Shown one piece after another: positions 51,358 to 61,927 of a stretch of 64,000 nucleotides of DNA (its first letter is position 1; each line of letters begins with the position of its first letter). This DNA is from Bacillus subtilis. GTDB taxonomy: Bacteria; Bacillota; Bacilli; Bacillales; Bacillaceae_C. The stretch is taken from contig NZ_VTQV01000012.1 in the NCBI RefSeq assembly GCF_008764245.1, positions 1 to 64,000 on the forward strand. The letters are read 5' to 3'. The notes beneath the pieces are model-generated. The model was not told where the DNA came from and ran no database searches. It saw only the letters and a program-made list of their open reading frames with translations. Both the position numbers and the translations under genes were made by a program.

Positions 51358-53649
51358 TTAGTTATTTTTTACTGTTTGAAGCTGTTCCTCTCTTATTTCC
51401 TGTGCAACCTCAACCATGACTTTTAGAGCGGCAATCGTTTCTTCTTCTTTTCTTGTTTTTAACCCACAGTCAGGGTTAATCCAAAATTGTTTCACTGGAA
51501 TAGTGGCGAGTGCTCGATAAATATTTTCTTTTAATTCTTCTTTAGCAGGTACACGTGGACTATGAATATCGTAAACTCCCAAGCCAATTTCCTTATTATA
51601 CGTATTTTCTTCAAATGTCGAAATCAATTCCCCGTGGCTCCTTGATGTTTCAATCGAAATCACGTCTGCGTCTAAGCGATCGATAGCATCATAGATATCG
51701 CCAAAACTAGAGTAGCACATATGGGTATGAATTTGCGTACTGTTCTTCACTGTTGCTGTCGCTAGTTTAAAAGCATGAACAGCGTGGTTTAGGTAAGCTT
51801 CCCAATTTATTCTCTTTAATGGGAGTCCCTCACGCAAGGCTGGTTCATCCACCTGAATGATTGTAATATTATTCGCTTCCAGTTCCTCAATTTCCTTACG
51901 CAGGGCAATAGCAATCTGATTTAGCACATCAAATTCAGAAATATCATCACGCACAAATGACCAATTCAAAATCGTAACAGGACCTGTTAGCATTCCTTTT
52001 ACATGCTTATCTGTCAATGATTGTGCATAGACGCTTTCTTTGACAGTCATTGGATGATCGAAGGAAACATCTCCGAAAATTAATGGAGGTTTGACACAAC
52101 GTGATCCATAGGACTGCACCCAACCATATTTTGTCACTTGAAAACCATTTAACTTTTCGCCAAAATATTCTACCATGTCTGTACGTTCAAATTCCCCATG
52201 TACCAAAACATCAAGACCAATCTCTTCTTGAATCTCAATCCATTTTTTTATTTCTTTGTTAATAAATTGCTCGTACTCTTGAGTAGATAAGTCGCCTTTT
52301 CTCCAGCGTAATCTTTGTTTCCGAACCTCGGCTGTTTGTGGTAAGCTGCCGATTGTAGTTGTTGGTAATAAAGGAAGTTGTAGTGCTTCCTGTTGTTCCA
52401 AAATTCTTTGTGAGAATGGAGATTGCCGTTCCGCTTGAACTTCTTGCAAGTCAACACCATTCTCCGATTTCCGACGATAATTAGACTGATTTAATCCTTG
52501 AATTGCTTCTGTACTTTCGTTTACTTCTTTACTGATTTTAGTTTTTCCGAATGTTAATCCGTCTGCCAGTATGGCAATTTCTTTTAATTTTTCATCTGCA
52601 AACGACAAACCAGCCTTAATAATAGGATCTAATGTGTGTTCTAGCTCTTTCGTTATAGGAACATGTAGCAACGAGCATGATGGCTGAATTATGATCCGGT
52701 CTTGTTCGACAATTTGCTGAATGATTTCTAATATGCCCCATGTTTGTTCTAAATCTTTTCGCCAAACATTCCTTCCATCAATGATACCAGCAAATAACAC
52801 TTTATCCTGCGGAAAACCAAATTGGCGTATGACTTCCAATGCATCCCCGTGGACAAAATCAAGTCCAAAACCTGCAACAGGGAGATGAATCAACTCTTCA
52901 TAATGATGGATCGACTCAAAATATGTTTGTAATACAAGCTTTAGGCTTGGCACTGCCTCTGCAATCGTTTGATAGGTTTGTTTGATGATAGGGATCTCTT
53001 CACCTGAAAGTTCTGTCACTAAAATCGGTTCATCTATTTGCACCCATTCTACCCCGTCCGATTCTAACTCTTTTAAAATTTGAATATATAGTGGAAGAAA
53101 CTTTTCTAATAGGGATGTGAATTCAGTTTCTTTATATCCTTTTCCAAGTTTCAAAAAGGAGATTGGTCCTAGTATGACAGGTTTCCCTTCAATCCCTAAT
53201 TCCTCTTTTGCTTCTCTATAAAAAGTGAGTGGACGATTTTCTACTAATATCGGTTTCGCATGATCAAATTCAGGTACGATATAGTGATAATTCGTATTAA
53301 ACCATTTTGTCATTTCAGAAGCATATGCTTCCTTTGTTCCTCTAGCAATCGCAAAGTATGTGTCTAATGAAGAGGCGGATAAACCATTATTTTGAAAACG
53401 TTCTGGAACAATCCCGAACATAAGCGCTGTATCCAACACATGATCATAAAGGGAAAAATCTCCTACGGGAATTAAATCGATCCCCAATTCCTTCTGTTTT
53501 CTCAAACCATTCAAACGGACTTCTTTCGTGGTCGCTAATAATTCTTGTTGAGAAAGACTCCCATTCCAATACTTTTCTAATGCCTTTTTCCATTCACGCT
53601 GTTCCCCGATTCTTGGATAACCAATATTAGATGAAATTACTTGTGTCAT
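51358..53649 (-). CDS. metE: Cobalamin-independent methionine synthase (MetE)
   Basis: 763 residues, full length with both MetE barrels. The N-terminal half opens [20 protein letters not shown]. The C-terminal catalytic half has [32 protein letters not shown]-type sequences ([14 protein letters not shown]), HTHMCYSSF with the zinc His and Cys, and NPDCGLKTR with the last zinc Cys. It transfers methyl from 5-methyl-THF-triglutamate to homocysteine. It follows yitJ by 19 bases and is probably under the same SAM riboswitch. Confidence 0.97.
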   Translation of the reverse strand: MTQVISSNIGYPRIGEQREWKKALEKYWNGSLSQQELLATTKEVRLNGLRKQKELGIDLIPVGDFSLYDHVLDTALMFGIVPERFQNNGLSASSLDTYFAIARGTKEAYASEMTKWFNTNYHYIVPEFDHAKPILVENRPLTFYREAKEELGIEGKPVILGPISFLKLGKGYKETEFTSLLEKFLPLYIQILKELESDGVEWVQIDEPILVTELSGEEIPIIKQTYQTIAEAVPSLKLVLQTYFESIHHYEELIHLPVAGFGLDFVHGDALEVIRQFGFPQDKVLFAGIIDGRNVWRKDLEQTWGILEIIQQIVEQDRIIIQPSCSLLHVPITKELEHTLDPIIKAGLSFADEKLKEIAILADGLTFGKTKISKEVNESTEAIQGLNQSNYRRKSENGVDLQEVQAERQSPFSQRILEQQEALQLPLLPTTTIGSLPQTAEVRKQRLRWRKGDLSTQEYEQFINKEIKKWIEIQEEIGLDVLVHGEFERTDMVEYFGEKLNGFQVTKYGWVQSYGSRCVKPPLIFGDVSFDHPMTVKESVYAQSLTDKHVKGMLTGPVTILNWSFVRDDISEFDVLNQIAIALRKEIEELEANNITIIQVDEPALREGLPLKRINWEAYLNHAVHAFKLATATVKNSTQIHTHMCYSSFGDIYDAIDRLDADVISIETSRSHGELISTFEENTYNKEIGLGVYDIHSPRVPAKEELKENIYRALATIPVKQFWINPDCGLKTRKEEETIAALKVMVEVAQEIREEQLQTVKNN

Positions 53650-53668
53650 GTGATATTCCTCCCGTTTT

Positions 53669-55513
53669 TCATTGTAGTATTTGTTTCTTTTGATTGCTTT
53701 TCGTTTTTTCTAGAATATAAGTCGCTAATTCAACCGATAATTCATATTGGATAAAGGGTGTAATTAAGTAGAAACCTTTAAAATAATCAAATGCGACGTC
53801 GATTAATTCTTTGGCAATAGCGAGTCCTTCTTGCTTAGCTTGCATAGGATCCCCTTCTGTTTTGGCCATTCTTTCTCTTATATCATCCGGAAGTTTGATG
53901 CCTGGGACTTCGTTGTGCAAAAATTCTGCATTTCTTGCTGATACGAGCGGCATAATGCCGACATAAATCGGAGCAGTTATCTGTTTGGTTGCCTCTCCAA
54001 CTTCCAAGATTTTTTCCTGAGAAAATATCGGTTGGGTTAAAAAATAATCAGCTCCATACTTTACTTTTTTCTCCATGCGCTCAACTGATTTCCCAAGATT
54101 ACGAACATTCGGATTAAACGCTGCCGCAACATGGAATTGGGTTCTCTGCTTTAAAGACTTCCCAGAAAAGGAAATCCCCTCATTAAATTGTTTGATCAGT
54201 TTAATCAATTCAAAAGATGTTGCATCATAGACAGATGTTGCGCCAGGGAAATCTCCAATTTTAGTCGGATCACCTGTGATAGCCAATATATCACGAATTC
54301 CAGCCGTATGCAGACCCATAAGATGTGATTGTAATCCGATTAAATTTCGATCCCGACAAGTAATATGAACCAGTGAGCTTAATCCAACCTTCTTTTTAAC
54401 AAGAGATGCCATTGTCGCATTACATATTCTTGGTGAAGCAAGGGAGTTATCTGCTAAAGTTAATCCATCTACTCCAGCTTCTTTTAAGGCTTGTGCTCCC
54501 TTGAAAAAGGGATCTGTATCCAGGTGTTTAGGTGTATCTAATTCTACAATAATAGAGCGATCGACCTGAATTTTCTCGAAAAGAGATGGTTCCTTTTCAA
54601 GATGTCGCTCTCTAATAAAAATCGGCTTTTGTTTGATGATCTGCTTCTCTTCAATCGGTACTAAATATTGGCGTCCTTTTACCAATGCTTGGATATGCTC
54701 TGGGGTTGTTCCACAACAGCCTCCGATTAAACGCACTCCCTGATCGCGGAAACGTCGAACAAATTCTATGAAGTAATTCGGCTCGGTTTTGTACGTAAAT
54801 TTACCATCTTCATATTCTGGCAAACTTGCATTTGGATAGGCCGCTAAAAAAGCTGTCTTCGAAAGTGGAACAGACTCTAAGGCTCGCACCATATGATAAG
54901 GACCGAGACGGCAATTGATGCCAACGACATCAGCCCCTAAAGTATCGAGCTGTTTTAAAGCTTCTTCAAGTGGTGTACCATTCTGAAGCACGCCAGGTTC
55001 ATGCATCGTGACATTGGCTATGATCGGTAAATTCGTCTCATCACGAGCCATTTTTAAGACGGTCGTTAATTCTTCTAAATCATAATACGTCTCTAAGATA
55101 AGTCCATCTACTCCTTCGAGTAGCAATGCATATAACTGTTCTCGAAAACCGCGTTTTATTTCCTCTGTTACACTAGCGTGAAGACCTGCCCCATGAATGC
55201 CGCCAATTGTTCCTAGTACAAAGGCCACTTCCCCTGCTGCCTTTTTCGCAAGACGGACGGCAGCTCTGTTAATTTTGCTCACTTCCTCTTCCAATCCATA
55301 TCTCGATAGTTTCAAATAATTGGCGCCATATGTATTCGTTTGAATCACATCAGCTCCAGCTTCAACATAGGCATTATGTATCCGCAATACTTCATCAGGA
55401 TGTGTAAGGTTTAATTGATCAAAACAACGATCAATGCCATACGAATATAAAAGAGTCCCTGCGGCGCCATCCCCAATTAAAATATCCGTTTTGAGACGTT
55501 CTAATAATCCCAA
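53669..55513 (-). CDS. yitJ: Bifunctional homocysteine S-methyltransferase / methylenetetrahydrofolate reductase (YitJ)
   Basis: 614 residues in two parts. Residues 1-290 are a homocysteine S-methyltransferase ([20 protein letters not shown], zinc cysteines in [12 protein letters not shown]). Residues 320-600 are a methylene-THF reductase barrel ([51 protein letters not shown]). It supplies 5-methyl-THF, which MetE next to it uses. The start is TTG at 55513 with GAGGAGGG 7 bases upstream. A SAM riboswitch precedes it. Confidence 0.95.
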   Translation of the reverse strand: MGLLERLKTDILIGDGAAGTLLYSYGIDRCFDQLNLTHPDEVLRIHNAYVEAGADVIQTNTYGANYLKLSRYGLEEEVSKINRAAVRLAKKAAGEVAFVLGTIGGIHGAGLHASVTEEIKRGFREQLYALLLEGVDGLILETYYDLEELTTVLKMARDETNLPIIANVTMHEPGVLQNGTPLEEALKQLDTLGADVVGINCRLGPYHMVRALESVPLSKTAFLAAYPNASLPEYEDGKFTYKTEPNYFIEFVRRFRDQGVRLIGGCCGTTPEHIQALVKGRQYLVPIEEKQIIKQKPIFIRERHLEKEPSLFEKIQVDRSIIVELDTPKHLDTDPFFKGAQALKEAGVDGLTLADNSLASPRICNATMASLVKKKVGLSSLVHITCRDRNLIGLQSHLMGLHTAGIRDILAITGDPTKIGDFPGATSVYDATSFELIKLIKQFNEGISFSGKSLKQRTQFHVAAAFNPNVRNLGKSVERMEKKVKYGADYFLTQPIFSQEKILEVGEATKQITAPIYVGIMPLVSARNAEFLHNEVPGIKLPDDIRERMAKTEGDPMQAKQEGLAIAKELIDVAFDYFKGFYLITPFIQYELSVELATYILEKTKSNQKKQILQ

Positions 55514-55550
55514 TAAACGACCCTCCTCAAACTATTATTTAAAATTTTTT

Positions 55551-55762
55551 GGAGTGAGGCTCTTTTATCGCATAGCCACATCTTCTTGGGCTATTCTCCA
55601 TACAAAAAGAGCCTACTCCGACAAGAAGAAGGCCCTTTTAATGAAAAGGATTCTTCTTATCTTTCAAGTTGTCTCCAACTTGCTGGATTTAGCACCTTTC
55701 CATAAAAATGGTGGTTGCTGAGGCGTCTACGGGCCATTCCCTCGACCTCTCTTGATAAGAAT
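55551..55762 (-). promoter_or_regulatory. SAM-I (S-box) riboswitch controlling yitJ-metE
   Basis: Aptamer 55654-55762 on the minus strand: P1 ATTCTTATC/GATAAGAA, CAAGAGAGGTCGAGGGAATG, GGCCCG, CAGCAACC, GGTGCTAAATCCAGC. All are S-box consensus parts. The expression platform has AAAAGGGCCT pairing with AGGCTCTTTT (55605-55639) followed by TGT, a plausible terminator. A further 16-bp hairpin (55551-55619) shares the 3' arm of that terminator. High SAM should stop transcription. Confidence 0.93.
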
Positions 55763-55824
55763 GAAATCATTATTCAATTTTTTGTTTCACAATTCGTTAA
55801 GGATTAAAAATTAACTATACTAAT

Positions 55825-55853
55825 ATTATAGGCTTAATTAGGTTAAAAAACAA
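55825..55853 (-). promoter_or_regulatory. Sigma-A promoter of yitJ-metE
   Basis: TTGTTT (55848-55853) and a perfect TATAAT (55825-55830) on the minus strand are 17 bases apart. Transcription would start near 55817, about 55 bases before the riboswitch aptamer. It lies in the gap after cysI. Confidence 0.7.
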
Positions 55854-55896
55854 GAGGGAATTTAATTTATTTTTAAAATTTTTATTTAGCTATTTA

Positions 55897-57621
55897 TTAA
55901 TCATGAAAATCCAAGCCTGAATGAACCTCTTTTACATATCCTGAACGAATGACGAAGTCGCCAAATCGTTCCTGTTCTTTTCGTTCTTTCGCAAAATGAT
56001 GGATAATCGGCTCTAATTCGCTTAATATTTCTTTCTCTCCAATATTTTCACGATAAAGTTTATTTAAACGATCTCCGGTAAAACCGCCGCCTAAATAAAC
56101 ATTATATTTTCCGGGGGCTTTTCCTACAAAGCCAATTTCCGCTAATGCTGGCCTCGAACAACCGTTAGGGCAGCCGGACATGCGAATGACGATTTCTTCC
56201 TCGCGAAGACCTGCCTCATCTAATATCAAATCAATTTTATCAAGTAAGGAAGGTAAATAACGTTCTGATTCGGCCATTGCAAGGCCGCAGGTTGGAAAAG
56301 CAACACAAGCCATTGAGTTTCTGCGTAAACCGGTATATTGCTCGCCGTCGGTCAAACCATATTGTTGAATCAATGCTTCTATTTGTGGTTTTAAAGTTTC
56401 TGGTATATTTCCAATGATTAAGTTTTGATTAGGAGTCAAACGAAAATCTCCTGGATGAACTTTCGCTATTTCCCTTAAGCCTGTCATTAGTTTATAATGT
56501 TCCCAGTCTTTAATTCTTCCATTTTGGATAAAGAAAGTAAAATGCCATTGGTCATTCAGTCCTTTTACCCAGCCATAACGATCCCGGTTATGATCAAACT
56601 GAAAGAATCTTGCTGGTTGCAACTCCCAGCCAAGTCGTGAATGCAGCTCCTCTAAAAGCCAAGGGATTCCTCGTTTATCAATTGTGTATTTGAACCGTGC
56701 ATTTTTCCGAACAGATCGATTCCCGTAATCTCGCTGAATGGTGACAATTTTTTCTGCTACATCAATCACTTGATCTGGCTTACAGAAGCCAATTATTCTC
56801 CCTATTTGCGGATAAGTTTCTTTATCCCCGTGGGTGGAGCCCATTCCTCCACCAACACTCACATTAAAACCTTGAAGTTGCTTGTTCTCTACAATAGCAA
56901 TAAATCCAAGGTCTTGCGAGTAGACGTCAACATCATTAGATGGCGGAACAGCAATGCCAATTTTAAACTTTCGTGGTAAATACGTAGGACCATATATCGG
57001 TTCAACTTCATCAGAATCCTTTGAAGTATCGACGACTTTTTCATTATCCAGCCATATTTCATGATAAGCCTTTGTTTGCGGTGAAAGATATTGACTTAAT
57101 TTTTTTGCCCATTCGTATACTTTCATATGAACTTCTGAGGCATATGGATTTGGACTACACATGACATTTCGATTGACATCTCCACAAGCGGCAAGAGTTT
57201 CTAATAACGCTTCATTAATTTCTTTAAAAGCCTTTTTCATATTCCACTTTAAGATCCCATGCATTTGAAAGGATTGTCTTGTCGTTAGTTTCAGACTGCC
57301 ATTGGCATATTTATTTGCTAATTCATCCATTACAAGCCATTGTTGGGCTGATACGACTCCTCCAGCAGCCCTAACTCGAACCATAAATTGATAAGCTGGC
57401 TCTAATTTTTGTTTCTGTCGTTCAATTCGAAGATCTCGGTCATCTTGTAAGTAACTTCCATGAAATTTCATTAAACGATTATCATCATCAGGAATTCCTG
57501 CACTCATCTCATCTTTTAGCGTTTCAGCAAGTGATCCTCGTAAATAATTACTTTCGATTTTTATCCGTTCCACATCACTAGGTGGTCCATCTTGTGTAGA
57601 TGGGAAATGCTTCTTAGTCAA
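55897..57621 (-). CDS. cysI: Sulfite reductase hemoprotein subunit (CysI)
   Basis: 574 residues. Coupled siroheme/4Fe-4S site: [18 protein letters not shown] and [10 protein letters not shown] give the four cysteines in Cx5C and Cx3C spacing near residues 435-483. The substrate-binding region includes [15 protein letters not shown] and [13 protein letters not shown], and GGGMGSTHG is present. With CysJ it reduces sulfite to sulfide. It follows cysJ by 24 bases. The siroheme it needs is made by CobA, SirB and SirC encoded upstream in the same direction. Confidence 0.96.
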   Translation of the reverse strand: MTKKHFPSTQDGPPSDVERIKIESNYLRGSLAETLKDEMSAGIPDDDNRLMKFHGSYLQDDRDLRIERQKQKLEPAYQFMVRVRAAGGVVSAQQWLVMDELANKYANGSLKLTTRQSFQMHGILKWNMKKAFKEINEALLETLAACGDVNRNVMCSPNPYASEVHMKVYEWAKKLSQYLSPQTKAYHEIWLDNEKVVDTSKDSDEVEPIYGPTYLPRKFKIGIAVPPSNDVDVYSQDLGFIAIVENKQLQGFNVSVGGGMGSTHGDKETYPQIGRIIGFCKPDQVIDVAEKIVTIQRDYGNRSVRKNARFKYTIDKRGIPWLLEELHSRLGWELQPARFFQFDHNRDRYGWVKGLNDQWHFTFFIQNGRIKDWEHYKLMTGLREIAKVHPGDFRLTPNQNLIIGNIPETLKPQIEALIQQYGLTDGEQYTGLRRNSMACVAFPTCGLAMAESERYLPSLLDKIDLILDEAGLREEEIVIRMSGCPNGCSRPALAEIGFVGKAPGKYNVYLGGGFTGDRLNKLYRENIGEKEILSELEPIIHHFAKERKEQERFGDFVIRSGYVKEVHSGLDFHD

Positions 57622-57645
57622 GTGATCCTCTCTCCCTTCAATTTT

Positions 57646-59460
57646 TTAATATACATCTCGCTGATATCGTTTTTCCCTTAGCAATTGGGTGAGATATTCA
57701 TTTGCTTCTTCAGAAGTCATCCCACCTTCCTCCTCTAAAATCATCAGAAGTGTCGTATGAACATCGTGAGCCATATGTTTCTCGTCTCCACAAATATATA
57801 GATAAGCTCCTTCTCTTAGCCATTTATATAGTTCTTGCTTTTTTTCCAGCATGCGATGCTGCACATAGACTTTTTCTTCCGTATCACGAGAAAAAGCGAT
57901 ATCCATCCTAGTAAGAACCCCCATTTTTAGCCATCTTTGCCAATCGATTTGATAGAGAAAATCTGTCACGTAATGCTGATCTCCAAAGAATAACCAACTT
58001 TTTCCTGGAGCTTCAACTGCTTCTCTTTCCTCCAAAAACGATCTAAAGGGGGCGATCCCTGTCCCAGGACCAATCATGATAATCGGAGCACTTGGATCTT
58101 CAGGTAAATGGAAATTAGGGTTTTCATGAACATAGACAGGCAAATAATCACCAGGAAGGACACGTTCCGCACACTGGATCGAACAAACTCCATGGCGAGT
58201 TCGCTCATGTGCTTCATATCGAACTGCTCCAATCGTAAGATGTACTTCCTCTGGATTGGCTTCGTAACTACTAGCAATGGAGTATAAACGGGCTGGTAAT
58301 TTTCTTAGAATGGCAATAAATTGGGCAGCTTGTAGATCCCATGGCGCAAAATCGCGAATGACATCAACGAGATCTCGCCCTTCCATATACGTTTGAAGCT
58401 TCTGTTTATTTTCCGATTGTAGTAGTTCAGTTAATCTTTCGTTAGGATGAATTTGCGATAATTTCTCAAGTAACGGTTTCGTTAAGACTGTCAATTCATA
58501 ATGGTGTTTTAATGCTTCATGAAGGGAACATGTCTCTCCTTGTTTGTTGAATGGAACTAGTTCATCCTGGTCCCATCCCATCTCGTTTATAATAAGGTCC
58601 ACTAGTTCGGGGTTATTTTCTGGGAATATCCCTAAGCTATCTCCCGGTTTAAAAGTAAAACCAGATCCTTCGATCGATAATTCAAGATGCCGTGTTTCTT
58701 TATTCGATCCCCGGCCATTTAGGTTGATATTTTCTAATACTTCTGCCTTGAAAGGGTTCCGACGTGAATAGGTTGATCCACTGTTAGGCAAAACGGATAT
58801 AGAGCTTAGGGACTGGGATGAACCTGATGTCCCCTCTCCTGTTTCATTTAAATATTTTACAACTGTACCTAGCCACTCAGCTGCTGGGTCATCAAAATCT
58901 AAATCACAATCGACCCTTGGTGTTACTCTTTTCGCACCTAATTCTTCCAATCGTTGATCGATTTTTTTGCCTGTTTCACAGAAAAACTCGTATGAGCTAT
59001 CTCCAAGCGAAAGGACTGAAAAGGATAAATCATCTAATTTCGGTGCTCTTCGACTAAATAAATACTCGTAAAAAGAGATGGCATTGTCCGGGGGATCCCC
59101 CTCCCCATGGGTACTGACAATAAGAAATAAATAGGAGAGCTTTTTTAACTGGGTTGATTTAAATTCGTTCATGGAAGAAAGGGTGACTTTATATCCTTGG
59201 CTGCCCAATGTTTCCGATAGCTCTCCTGCCAATCTTTGACAATTTCCTGTTTGGGAACCATAAAGGACAGTCACTTCTTTGGTGTTAGTTTGATTCTGAG
59301 TTGCTGCCCCCGGCTTCATATCTAACGCCGTATTTCCATAATATGCCGTTAAATATCCACTTAACCATAATTGCTGCCCTTCTGTTAAGGTCGGGAGAAT
59401 TTGATTCAGCACCTCAATTTGCTCTTGACTAAAAGGACTATTGATTGCTTGAAGTTGCAA
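57646..59460 (-). CDS. cysJ: Sulfite reductase flavoprotein subunit (CysJ)
   Basis: 604 residues: a flavodoxin domain with FMN loop VLYGSQTGNCQRLA (about 67-80) and VSTHGEGDPPDNA; a FAD domain with RLYSIASS and HGVCSI; and an NADPH domain with IGPGTGIAPFRSFLEER and YICGDEKHMA. It passes electrons from NADPH to CysI. I place the start at TTG 59460 (AGGTGG 6 bases upstream): the protein then opens MQLQAINSPFSQEQ like B. subtilis CysJ (605 residues), rather than at GTG 59475. Confidence 0.94.
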   Translation of the reverse strand: MQLQAINSPFSQEQIEVLNQILPTLTEGQQLWLSGYLTAYYGNTALDMKPGAATQNQTNTKEVTVLYGSQTGNCQRLAGELSETLGSQGYKVTLSSMNEFKSTQLKKLSYLFLIVSTHGEGDPPDNAISFYEYLFSRRAPKLDDLSFSVLSLGDSSYEFFCETGKKIDQRLEELGAKRVTPRVDCDLDFDDPAAEWLGTVVKYLNETGEGTSGSSQSLSSISVLPNSGSTYSRRNPFKAEVLENINLNGRGSNKETRHLELSIEGSGFTFKPGDSLGIFPENNPELVDLIINEMGWDQDELVPFNKQGETCSLHEALKHHYELTVLTKPLLEKLSQIHPNERLTELLQSENKQKLQTYMEGRDLVDVIRDFAPWDLQAAQFIAILRKLPARLYSIASSYEANPEEVHLTIGAVRYEAHERTRHGVCSIQCAERVLPGDYLPVYVHENPNFHLPEDPSAPIIMIGPGTGIAPFRSFLEEREAVEAPGKSWLFFGDQHYVTDFLYQIDWQRWLKMGVLTRMDIAFSRDTEEKVYVQHRMLEKKQELYKWLREGAYLYICGDEKHMAHDVHTTLLMILEEEGGMTSEEANEYLTQLLREKRYQRDVY

Positions 59461-59508
59461 AAACATCCACCTCACACTTTAAAAATCAAATGTTTAATCA
59501 GCCGCCAA

Positions 59509-59655
59509 TTATTTCAAGCGAACTTTTTCATTTTTTTCAATTTGAACCACATGTTGATCTTGTACAACTAATGTTATAGATCCATACTTCATCGTATTGA
59601 GATATTCTTTCACAACCTCAATCGCCTTTTCAAAATTTTCCTTTTGTTTACTCAT
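59509..59655 (-). CDS. yezD: YezD-family small protein (DUF2292)
   Basis: 48 residues, easily missed. It opens MSKQKENFEKAIEVVKEYL and ends DQHVVQIEKNEKVRLK, the hallmark of the YezD/DUF2292 family (a VQI-x-K-x-EK-x-R end). The ATG lies inside the end of sirC, giving an 8-base overlap (ATGAGTAA), which suggests coupled translation. It precedes cysJ by 49 bases. Homologues often sit in sulfur-assimilation operons, as here, but have no known activity; a small accessory or carrier role in sulfite reduction is an inference. Confidence 0.8.
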   Translation of the reverse strand: MSKQKENFEKAIEVVKEYLNTMKYGSITLVVQDQHVVQIEKNEKVRLK

Positions 59656-60265
59656 TGGATTCACTCACTTTCTCTAAAAAATCTTTTTTCTTTTCCGCCG
59701 AGTTTCGATAATCTTTGTGTGTGATTTCTTTTAATAACTTTTTTCGTTGCTCTATATCTGTTACATGATCTTTTACTGTTTGCCGAGCACGTGACAGGAA
59801 ATCAAGATATTCTTCCATTGACTGGCCATACATTTTACCGATCTCATTGCGGATCGTTTTAGCAAGATAAGGACTGGTGCCATTTGTCGATACAGTAATC
59901 GTCAAATCTCCTCTTGATAATTTTGCCGGCACATGGAAATTCCCCAAGTCTTGTTGATCGACGACATTCAGTAATTGCCCTTCGGACACACACTTGCTGA
60001 CTCTTTGATTCACTTCCTTTTGATTAGTGGCCGCGATCACGATAAAGGCATTCGCTAAATCTAAGGGCTGAAATTCCCGCTTAATCCAATGGATTTTCCC
60101 TACTTGATAATAGGTATAGAGCTTGGGATCAAGAGCAGGGCTGACGACTGTTACTTTAGCATTCGCTTCTAGCAAATGAATCACTTTCCGCAAGGCAACA
60201 GTACCACCGCCAATGACAACAGCTTGCTTACCTGACAACTGAAGCATGATCGGATAGGGAGGCAT
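59648..60265 (-). CDS. sirC: Precorrin-2 dehydrogenase (SirC / CysG N-terminal type)
   Basis: 205 residues. An NAD-binding Rossmann loop (AVVIGGGTVALRKV) lies near residue 15. DLGNFHVPAKLSRGDLTITVSTNGTSPYLAKTIRNEI is the family core, including the STNG-SP-x-A segment. A helical C-terminal domain and charged tail follow. It oxidises precorrin-2 to sirohydrochlorin. It corresponds to B. subtilis YlnF but is longer (205 versus about 160 residues). It begins one base after sirB ends. Confidence 0.92.
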   Translation of the reverse strand: MPPYPIMLQLSGKQAVVIGGGTVALRKVIHLLEANAKVTVVSPALDPKLYTYYQVGKIHWIKREFQPLDLANAFIVIAATNQKEVNQRVSKCVSEGQLLNVVDQQDLGNFHVPAKLSRGDLTITVSTNGTSPYLAKTIRNEIGKMYGQSMEEYLDFLSRARQTVKDHVTDIEQRKKLLKEITHKDYRNSAEKKKDFLEKVSESNE

Positions 60266-60266
60266 A

Positions 60267-61028
60267 CTAAATCACCCACTGCTTCTCTTTATAGTGAAGC
60301 AATTCATCGATACGCTCTGAGAGAATTTTAGGTACAGCTGAATGATGTCCTAATGTTTCACATAGAATGATTTGTTTCGATCCATCGTTTGCTTCTTCGA
60401 TTTTCCGTTTTATCCCATTCATTAATAATCCACTAAATAATAAATAAGGTAGGATATATATTTGTTTCTTTTCTCCCTTTATTAGATCCCATAGTGCCTC
60501 ATCAAAAGTCGGACTTGCCCCATAAAGAAAACAAATATGAACTTTAGGTAATGCGTACTTTTTTTCAAATTGACGTGCAATTTCAGTGAGATCGCGTTTG
60601 ACATCTGGGTCGCTGCTTCCTCTCCCAACCACGAGGATCTTTGCATCTTCAAAATTCTCACTTGCTCGTTCTGTTAATCGATCAAATAGGCAATCTATTA
60701 ATTTTGGATGAATACCTATGGGAGACCCATAAATGAATTCAATTTGAGGGTATTTACTTTTTGCTTGTTCCAATTCATATGGGATATCCTTTTTTGCATG
60801 AACAGCTGTTAAAAGAAGGATAGGAACAACTGCAATACGGGTTGCCCCTTTTTTGACACAGCTTTCAATTCCTTCCGTTATACTAGGTTTTGCAAGTTCT
60901 AGGAAACAAAGTTCTTGGATCTTCAAATTTATATTTCTACGGCATTGGTCGATAAACTGGATAGCTTCCTCTACCCCTTCTCTTGAACGACTGCCGTGGC
61001 CAATATAGAGGACAGCTTGCATCGACAT
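60267..61028 (-). CDS. sirB: Sirohydrochlorin ferrochelatase (SirB)
   Basis: 253 residues, two CbiX-type halves. The catalytic histidine is in LYIGHGSRSREGVEEAI, and a second in VVPILLLTAVHAKKDIPYEL, which starts the conserved HxxxDI-type site. The second half begins ILVVGRGSSDPDVKRDL, where histidine is replaced. It inserts iron into sirohydrochlorin to form siroheme. It matches YlnE. The ATG at 61028 is chosen because GGAGGAGG lies 5 bases upstream; the longer frame overlaps cobA. Confidence 0.92.
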   Translation of the reverse strand: MSMQAVLYIGHGSRSREGVEEAIQFIDQCRRNINLKIQELCFLELAKPSITEGIESCVKKGATRIAVVPILLLTAVHAKKDIPYELEQAKSKYPQIEFIYGSPIGIHPKLIDCLFDRLTERASENFEDAKILVVGRGSSDPDVKRDLTEIARQFEKKYALPKVHICFLYGASPTFDEALWDLIKGEKKQIYILPYLLFSGLLMNGIKRKIEEANDGSKQIILCETLGHHSAVPKILSERIDELLHYKEKQWVI

Positions 61029-61044
61029 CCAATCCTCCTCCTTT

Positions 61045-61821
61045 TCACCCAATGACTGGTAATGGATCATAAGGTTCTAGAGTTTGTTCGAACCATTGAA
61101 TATTTTCACGTAAACGAACTACTTCGCCGATAATAATCATACTTGGATTCTTCATTTTTTCACTAGCTGCTATATCCTCTATTGTCTCAAGTGTTCCAGT
61201 TATTGTTTTTTGTACATTGGTTGTACCCCAATAAATCATCGCTACTGGTGTATGAGGAGAGCGCCCAGCCTTGATTAATTGATTACTAATATTAGGTAAT
61301 TGGCGAACGCCCATATAAATAACGAGTGTATCTACTCCAAGGGCTAGATTTTTCCATTGTATCGTATCATCATTACCTGGCTTTGTATGACCAGTGATAA
61401 TGGCAAAACTAGAGCTAAAATCACGATGGGTGACAGGGATTCCTGCATAAGCGGGGGCCGCGATTCCAGAAGTGATTCCTGGAACAATTTCAAATGGGAT
61501 TCCGTGTTCAGCCAAAGTTTGTGCTTCTTCCGCCCCTCGACCAAAAATAAAAGGATCTCCTCCTTTTAAGCGAGTGACAATTTTCCCTCTTTTTGCATAT
61601 TCAACAAGTTGTTGATTGATTATTTCTTGTTTATTTTGATGAAATCCGGGAATTTTACCTACAAAAATCAGTTCAGCACCTTTTTTTGCGTGCAGAAGAA
61701 GTTCTTTATTGATTAGGCGATCATACAAAATAACATCTGCGCACTTGATACAATTGAGTCCTTTGACGGTGATCAGGTCTAGATCTCCCGGACCTGCTCC
61801 GACAATAAAAACCTTCCCCAT
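61045..61821 (-). CDS. cobA: Uroporphyrinogen-III C-methyltransferase (CobA/SUMT)
   Basis: 258 residues. VGAGPGDLDLITVKGL is the SAM-methyltransferase signature; VILYDRLI, RLKGGDPFIFGRGAEEA, VVPGITSGIAAPAYAGIPVTHRDFSSSFAIITGH and DTLVIYMGV complete the SUMT profile. It converts uroporphyrinogen III to precorrin-2, the first siroheme step, and corresponds to YlnD. It lies 106 bases after sat and 16 before sirB, so it is probably one transcript with them. Confidence 0.95.
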   Translation of the reverse strand: MGKVFIVGAGPGDLDLITVKGLNCIKCADVILYDRLINKELLLHAKKGAELIFVGKIPGFHQNKQEIINQQLVEYAKRGKIVTRLKGGDPFIFGRGAEEAQTLAEHGIPFEIVPGITSGIAAPAYAGIPVTHRDFSSSFAIITGHTKPGNDDTIQWKNLALGVDTLVIYMGVRQLPNISNQLIKAGRSPHTPVAMIYWGTTNVQKTITGTLETIEDIAASEKMKNPSMIIIGEVVRLRENIQWFEQTLEPYDPLPVIG

Positions 61822-61927
61822 AATAGACTGAACCTCCTTTTCCCTTTTCAGAAAGACCTTTTGTCAAGCTGAACTATAAGATGGGGATGAAAATACATGC
61901 TATCCACCTTCTCTTACATTCACTTGT

